NCBI GenBank assembly: GCA_946811695.1
Contig: OX328125.1
Coordinates: 93,770,760 to 93,834,759, forward strand
From: Gonocerus acuteangulatus
Lineage: Eukaryota; Arthropoda; Insecta; Hemiptera; Coreidae
Length of the DNA stretch: 64,000 nucleotides
Direction: 5' to 3'
The position numbers were made by a program, and so were the translations under genes. Shown piece by piece: positions 59,428-64,000 of the stretch (the stretch's first letter is position 1; each line of letters opens with the position of its first letter). A model generated the notes under the pieces. The model saw nothing but the letters and a program-made list of their open reading frames with translations. It was not told the DNA's origin and did no database searches.

Positions 59428-59526
59428 CTGTAAGCAGCCACACCAGCCTCGCTTCCCACGGAGTGCGGGCATGCTGGGCCAAGACAGGCTAGACAGTCTA
59501 CCGAGCAGCCCCCGGCTCCAGTCCTC
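59428..59526 (-). CDS. Candidate internal exon of an unidentified host gene
   Basis: On the minus strand a 3' splice site TTCATTTTTGCTTGCAG precedes the exon and a 5' splice site CTTACAG|GTATGTC follows. The exon is 99 bp (33 codons), GC-rich against AT-rich flanks, and open in two frames. One reads EDWSRGLLGRLSSLSWPSMP and on. The other, more Cys-rich, reads RTGAGGCSVDCLACLGPACP and on. The third frame has a stop. I recognise no domain, so I cannot name the gene. If real, the surrounding tens of kilobases are probably introns of a minus-strand gene. Confidence 0.5.
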
Positions 59527-59530
59527 CTGC

Positions 59531-60049
59531 AAGCAAAAATGAATACACATTAATATACTAAACAATATCTAAAACATATTATAGAAGAAGAAGAAGAAAA
59601 CTTTAATGCTTAAAATAATTAGTAAAGTCGGCTGCCCAAATTAATTAGGTTGCTTCCTAATGAGACCATCATTCATCTTGAAATTCTTTTTCTATGTATT
59701 TCTATCATTCTGGTATTTATTCCGCTCCCAGTGTTTCATACACAAATTTTACAAGCATATTAATCCTTGTTAATAATCATTAGTCGCACAGTGGATCAGC
59801 GGAAAGAGGCTAGTACTTATAATATGACAGATAACTGTGTATTCATTATGCCTAGTTTTCTCCCTTCGACTTCACGTTGGTCAATCTTCAATTTGCTCAA
59901 TCTCGGTCTTGTCAGCTACATATTTTGAAATCAACATTTTTTTTATAATCATCCTTTATTTCCTCGAAGTAATTAATGAGAAGACTTTCTCATATCTTTG
60001 TCCCTTTTTTGTAAAAAAACAAAATAAACAAATTCAACAACTATTGGAT
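59531..60049. other. Unassigned AT-rich DNA
   Basis: Contains an (AAG)n stretch near 59583-59598. No further exon is seen. Confidence 0.4.
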
Positions 60050-60186
60050 TTTCAACCCCCACTACCGTTATTTTGGTGATCTATGATTTCTGAAACGAGA
60101 AATGTCTAGTCAGCACTTCCGGAATGCCTTATGAGGCCTCATAAGCGGGTTTCCTCCCTATGGAGGGTGGGATGACACGTGCTAAT
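60050..60186 (+). mobile_element. Family B repeat fragment, copy 3
   Basis: CAACCCCCACTACCGTTATT, then GGTGATCTATGATTTCTGAA, CAGCACTTCCGGAATGC and CTCCCTATGGAGGGTGGGAT followed by CGTGCTAA match the right end of the copy at 35690. The hairpin is partly decayed. Confidence 0.65.
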
Positions 60187-60382
60187 TCTTATTCACCTCT
60201 GAAACTAGTATCAGCAATTGACAAAAGCGCTCGGCTTGAGCGTGAGAAGGTAAGATCCCATCTGCAAAATTAAATAAATAACAGAATAAAAGAAAAGAAA
60301 ACTAGAGAAAAAAAGAAAAAGGCACTACCAGGTCACGAAGTGTCCAGGGGAAATTGAAACAATTCGCACCAGATCCATTACG

Positions 60383-60398
60383 ATACGACTCACTATAG
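60383..60398 (+). promoter_or_regulatory. T7 phage promoter-like 16-mer
   Basis: ATACGACTCACTATAG is an exact match to positions 3 to 18 of the T7 RNA polymerase promoter sequence. There is no phage gene around it. Chance, or a trace of cloning or library DNA, are the likely explanations. A biological role in this genome is not suggested. Confidence 0.6.
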
Positions 60399-61012
60399 TG
60401 TAGTCAGTTAAGTGTTTCCTAATCCTGAATTTCTCCTTTCAATATACCCTTTGAAGACCAAGTTGGCCTAGGAGAGACCTATCCCATGTTGGACTTGGAA
60501 GTCAGATATAGACAAAGTTATAAGATAATATCTTCAGCATGGACCCGGACTACAAATCTCTTCCCTTGCAAAGAATACAAAAGCTCTACAATCTTTATTG
60601 TTTTATTTTAGGAGCTCTAATCAATTTACTTGTTTATAAAATAAAGATAGCGAGTGTGGCAGAAAAGGTTTATAAATGGGTGAACTGTTGATCGCAGTAA
60701 CTTGTTTTTAGAATCCACATTATTCAACTAGGTCTCAAATTAAATGAATGCCGATGAAATTGAAAAAATGTCATTACATAAATAGGACCAATAAAATTAT
60801 GAGTTTGTTATTTTATCATTTAAATACGCTTTATCCAGGCCTAAGTATATAATCATTAATTTTGGTTTTAAAGAGACTAGTCATATAGTATTTTCGAGCT
60901 AGCTATAGTATTTGAGGTCTGAGCTTCTTATGAGAGCAATATTGATGGAACGTTTGTTGGACTATTTTATTCAAACCCCTATCACAAAGCGCTATAATTA
61001 TTTTAAACATAG
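60399..61012. other. Unassigned AT-rich DNA
   Basis: No gene or repeat is recognised. Confidence 0.4.
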
Positions 61013-61147
61013 GAGTATAGGAGCTTATCCCCATCTGATTTGCAAATTTTCATCACAAATTATTCTTAAACCCTAAACCTGCTGTCCAGTGCTGCTGGTT
61101 GAGGGATGGGGTACGGCTGTCCCTAGTCGTCTCGCTTACCCGAGGAG
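61013..61147 (+). mobile_element. Jockey-like LINE 3' end with internal deletion
   Basis: AGCTTATCCCCATCTGATTT, then AAACCCTAAACCTGCTGTCC matches 42843-42912. It then jumps directly to GCTGCTGGTTGAGGGATGGG (43073 onwards), ending TTACCCGAGGAGA. About 155 bp, including the ORF2 stop region, are deleted compared with the copy at 42684. Confidence 0.75.
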
Positions 61148-61156
61148 AATGAATGA

Positions 61157-61847
61157 ATAAATAAAAAGTCCGTCACGCAGGAGCTGCATAACTAAGCACT
61201 TTCCTCAGAATTTGGGTAGTGTAGACTGCTTTCCAGAACAATTTGCTTAAAATATCCTACATAAATAAAATAAAAACATGAATAGTTCTCTTATAAATTT
61301 GTAATGAGTAACTGATCAATTATTAATTTGCTTCCAGAGTTATGTTTACACATGGTACCTATTACACTACGTAATAAATACCAAAAACCTCATATTATCG
61401 TATTTTGATCTAACGCAGGAACATGATACAGTCACTCTAGTGGTAGAAAGCGCTCCTTGCGGAGGCTTTGTGACCCTACGTCTGGCGGGCTTTTCTATTG
61501 AAATATATTACAAATTAAACCCCCGCTTTCCGATTGACCGATTCAGCTCATTTTTACAACACTTCTTTCTCATGAGTTACCCACGACGTATACCGCGTTT
61601 CGTTACAAAACAGCAGAAATTACGACCAGTATGAGTATATTAGTAATTTGGGTCCGGAGTAAAACCCCCCCCCTTCTAATGAACCGATTTAGTTTATTTT
61701 TACAACACATATTTACCTGTAGATTACCACAACGAATACCGAGTTTCGTCGAAATATACCAAAAATCACGGCTGGTAAATTTTTCAAAAATTCCGTCATG
61801 AGTCCAACCTCAATAGCTACTTTCCTTCGGAGGAAAGTGCTAAAAAC
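61157..61847 (+). mobile_element. Helitron-like repeat, family A, most complete copy
   Basis: Starts AAAAAGTCCGTCACGCAGGA and ends with hairpin CTTTCCT-TCGG-AGGAAAG (61820-61837), then TGCTAAAA. Internally it has degenerate repeats of about 115 bp, each with TTTTTACAACAC...TTTCGT and GGTCCGGAGTAAA. It lacks the (TA)n core of the other copies. It is followed by ACATAGGAGT, which also precedes the neighbouring LINE fragment (ACATAGGAGTATAGG, 61009). This suggests ACATAGGAGT is a target duplication around the combined LINE-repeat insertion. Confidence 0.72.
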
Positions 61848-61890
61848 ATAGGAGTGCTGATTTTGAATAAATGATCCTTTATAAATTAAA

Positions 61891-62060
61891 GGGCGAGTTA
61901 GCTAAGAGGTAAAGCACTCGACTAATATGCTGGAAGACCTGAGTTCAAAATAATTTATTTTCTAGCGCCGTCGTTGGAGGGTTGGATTGGGGTCCCAGAC
62001 TGCCCAAAACCCCATCTATCCTATAATTAATTTATTAATGGGTACCCGCAAAAGGAAAAA
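61891..62060 (+). mobile_element. tRNA-like SINE, third family
   Basis: GGGCGAGTTAGCTAAGAGGT, then AAAGCACTCGACTAATATGC looks like a tRNA 5' half with a good A box (TAGCTAAGAGG). GACCTGAGTTCAAAAT is a decayed B box at the right spacing. A non-tRNA body follows (GGGTTGGATTGGGGTCCCAG). No poly(A) or TSD is clear. It could also be a tRNA pseudogene. Confidence 0.6.
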
Positions 62061-63035
62061 TCAGGCGGCCTCAGCATAGTACTGTCCATACTATCTCCTT
62101 AATGTGTCGAATGGTCAGGAATCAGAGATCTCTACAGTATCTGCCCATCTAGGCATTTGTTGCCAGATACGGAACAAATGATTTTTGTTTACATATCTAA
62201 TAAAAGAGCGTATTGTGCCCACCCAACAATGCCGGTTTAGCGTTTAGTTTAGAAGATATAAATAAATAAATACGATATGAAGCCTATAAAATGTAACACC
62301 GTTGTTTGGACTTTGTTTTGTTGGAGTCGTTGTGGGCTAAAGATAAAACGAAGAAAACAAACACGCAATGATAACATTGAATATAAAACTCAAAATAACC
62401 CATTCAGACGTAAATATTTCTGTCCCAGACAAATGTTTGAGGGGATCGAATATTTGATAGTAACTGTACATACATAAGGAGAACAAAGATATTTAGTGGG
62501 TCTCTCATAGCGATAGGCACTTTCCTCTAGGATTTTAATTTATAATAAAAACAATAAATATCAACAATAATAAGGTATAAATAAGTAAGCATTTTAAAGT
62601 AAAATAATGTACAATCCATGGATTAACGTAAGGAACCATATGAATTATTTGTGGTTTCAACTTAAAACAAAATTAAAGGGAAATGCTATTACAAGAGGAT
62701 CTAAAAGACATTGTGATATGACGAATTGTAAAATGGGGAGACAATCTAATTATATAAAAGAAATATTATAAAGGTAATATTAAAAAAATGAAGGTTCCAG
62801 GGAGCCCTAAAGAAGAGCATCTAAACTCATGGGCGTATACAGGTATACAGGAAATAATTTCGGGGGGGGGGCTGGTACATTTTCCGGGGTAGGAAATACT
62901 AACAATCTAGAACTTGGAATAGTTAGCCAACTAAAACAATATTACGCTAACAAAAAGAATATTTTTTCTGAAGTAAGTGATCTTATTTAATTTATTTTTA
63001 AGGGTTTTATGACACATTTTTACCGATGAAATAAA
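62061..63035. other. Unassigned AT-rich DNA
   Basis: A G run lies near 62863-62871. The frame at 62277-62477 has no domain. Confidence 0.4.
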
Positions 63036-63039
63036 AATT

Positions 63040-63085
63040 CATGGTTTAAGTTCTGAGACTACCAAGTCTCAGAACTTAAACCATG
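63040..63085. repeat. Perfect 21-bp hairpin
   Basis: CATGGTTTAAGTTCTGAGAC (63040 onward, arm of 21) is matched exactly by its reverse complement at 63065-63085 with a 4-nt ACCA loop. It is not followed by a T run, so it is not a bacterial-type terminator. Confidence 0.9.
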
Positions 63086-63341
63086 GAAACCCTGTGTTTT
63101 CTTTTATTCCGAGAAGTGCCATTTCTTTTAGTACAAAAGAAAGATGCACGAATCCATGTTAAGAACTGGATATTCGAAAGCTTATTAGATGTCCTAAAAA
63201 TATGGCTATTATGAGATTTGTGAGCGATTTCGTTCGAATAAATCGGTGCTGAAATAGAGACATTTGCGCTTGTTGTAGCGCTAAGATCTCCTTGTGTTTT
63301 CAGATTTTATTTTAAACTTTTACATGTGTTTACATTATTCA

Positions 63342-63531
63342 TGGAAGCCCGGTGGCCGTGAGTGCTAAGGCGTATGCAATCTGTGTCAAGGATCGTGGGT
63401 TCGATTCCCACGAGGGGTGGTGGCTTTACTTTGGAAAAAAGACCTCAGCCCTATCCTGGCTAGTAAAGGGTGGTGACATATAGATAACCCGTCCTAAAAT
63501 TCTGAGTTAATTATAAATGGATTTAAATAAA
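63342..63531 (+). mobile_element. SINE family S2, full-length, with target-site duplication
   Basis: GCCCGGTGGCCGTGAGTGCT, then AAGGCG is a tRNA-Ser/Leu-like head. B box GGTTCGATTCC, body GTGGTGGCTTTACTTTGGAA and tail CCTATCCTGGCTAG...ATAGATAACCCGTCC, then AAATAAAT follow. Exact 11-bp repeats TACATTATTCA flank it (63331-63341 and 63532-63542). Well preserved, so probably a recent insertion. Confidence 0.93.
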
Positions 63532-63542
63532 TACATTATTCA

Positions 63543-64000
63543 CGAAAGATTAAGACTAAACAACTCTTTATATTCTAATCATTCCAAAAGTCATTACGGA
63601 TAAGAATGGAAACGGGCTAAAGTGAAACAGTTCAGCTAGTCGGATTTATTTTCAGTATGAAGTTTGTAGGCTCTTTCACATTCTTTCATCAATCTACCCT
63701 CAATAGCTACAATCCCTCGTAGTGTGATGGGATTCCGGGGGAGTAATTTGAATTTCTCATTAATGCCTTTAAGCATCGTTTTAAACATTAATATTCTTAT
63801 AAACGCTCTTAACGCAGGAGTCCACTGAGATCCAATTAACAGGCTTAAATCTTCTCAAGATAAACCTTTCACGTTGCCCAAGGTTGAAGGAAAGGGGTTT
63901 GATACTTCTCATTACTTAAGCAAACCATGAACAAGGTTAATCCGACAGGTTGGAAGAGAGCCTTCTTGGCACTGGTTAGTAAGTAGGTATGCGAACGAAG
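63543..64000. other. Unassigned DNA at window end
   Basis: No gene or repeat is recognised. Confidence 0.4.

Noticed and set aside
1..64000. CRISPR arrays, operons, phage or bacterial defence systems
   Set aside because: No regular spacer arrays, no dense gene packing and no ribosome binding sites. Every sign points to eukaryotic repeat-rich DNA.

Overview
This window looks like eukaryotic, probably arthropod, non-coding DNA. It is AT-rich and full of (TA)n microsatellites and poly(A)-ended SINEs. It also carries mariner and hAT remnants, Penelope-like and LINE fragments, and several interspersed elements that share an arthropod-type terminal motif (CTAGCTGT-like). A hemipteran or other insect is my guess from the type of repeats, not something proven here. 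There is no prokaryotic or organellar gene content. I see no intact host protein-coding gene. Most open frames are short chance frames, translated microsatellites, or arms of inverted repeats. The best host-gene candidate is a single 99-bp internal exon on the minus strand (59428-59526) with good splice signals.

Layout. 1-8 kb: AT-rich unassigned DNA, a long hairpin element split by a pure poly(A) insertion (about 2.1-2.57 kb), a LINE RNase H remnant (4.1-4.5 kb) and a composite interspersed repeat (5.2-6.4 kb). 8-16 kb: a 1.2-kb foldback element (8.4-9.6 kb), two tRNA-Ser/Leu-like SINE copies, a tail-only SINE (10.9 kb), two copies of a microsatellite-bearing Helitron-like repeat (12.0-12.9 and 14.7-15.25 kb), and between them a head-to-head mariner palindrome (13.58-14.28 kb). 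16-31 kb: a nested transposon stack (foldback, then SINE, then hAT MITE, then SINE tail), whose right part starts a near-identical 6.7-kb tandem duplication (17271-23972 and 23999-30700) joined by 26 bp of filler. 31-44 kb: more microsatellite-bearing repeats, Penelope-type stem-loops at 35.1 and 37.0-37.2 kb, a (TA)n-centred hairpin (39.5 kb), tRNA-derived SINEs (40.6 and 42.5 kb), a Penelope-like GIY-YIG fragment (41.2-41.7 kb) and a jockey-like LINE 3' end (42.7-43.1 kb). 44-64 kb: an internally deleted Tc1/mariner-superfamily element inside a (TA)n tract (44.7-45.5 kb), a second Penelope fragment (47.2-47.5 kb), a 5S rRNA-derived SINE (50.1-50.3 kb), MITEs, a second copy of the 5-kb composite repeat (53.0-55.1 kb), the candidate exon, a T7-promoter-like 16-mer (60.38 kb), a full Helitron-like repeat (61.2-61.85 kb) and a tRNA-Ser/Leu-like SINE with a clear target-site duplication (63.3-63.5 kb).

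How it works together: I see no pathway or operon. The biology is a transposon community. SINEs with different Pol III heads (tRNA-Glu-like and 5S rRNA) end in the same stem-loop tail, which suggests one shared partner reverse transcriptase. Penelope-like fragments and scattered CTGANGA...GAAA stem-loops suggest an older Penelope-like wave. The tandem duplication is recent, or is an assembly duplicate, because its copies differ at only a few positions that I could see.
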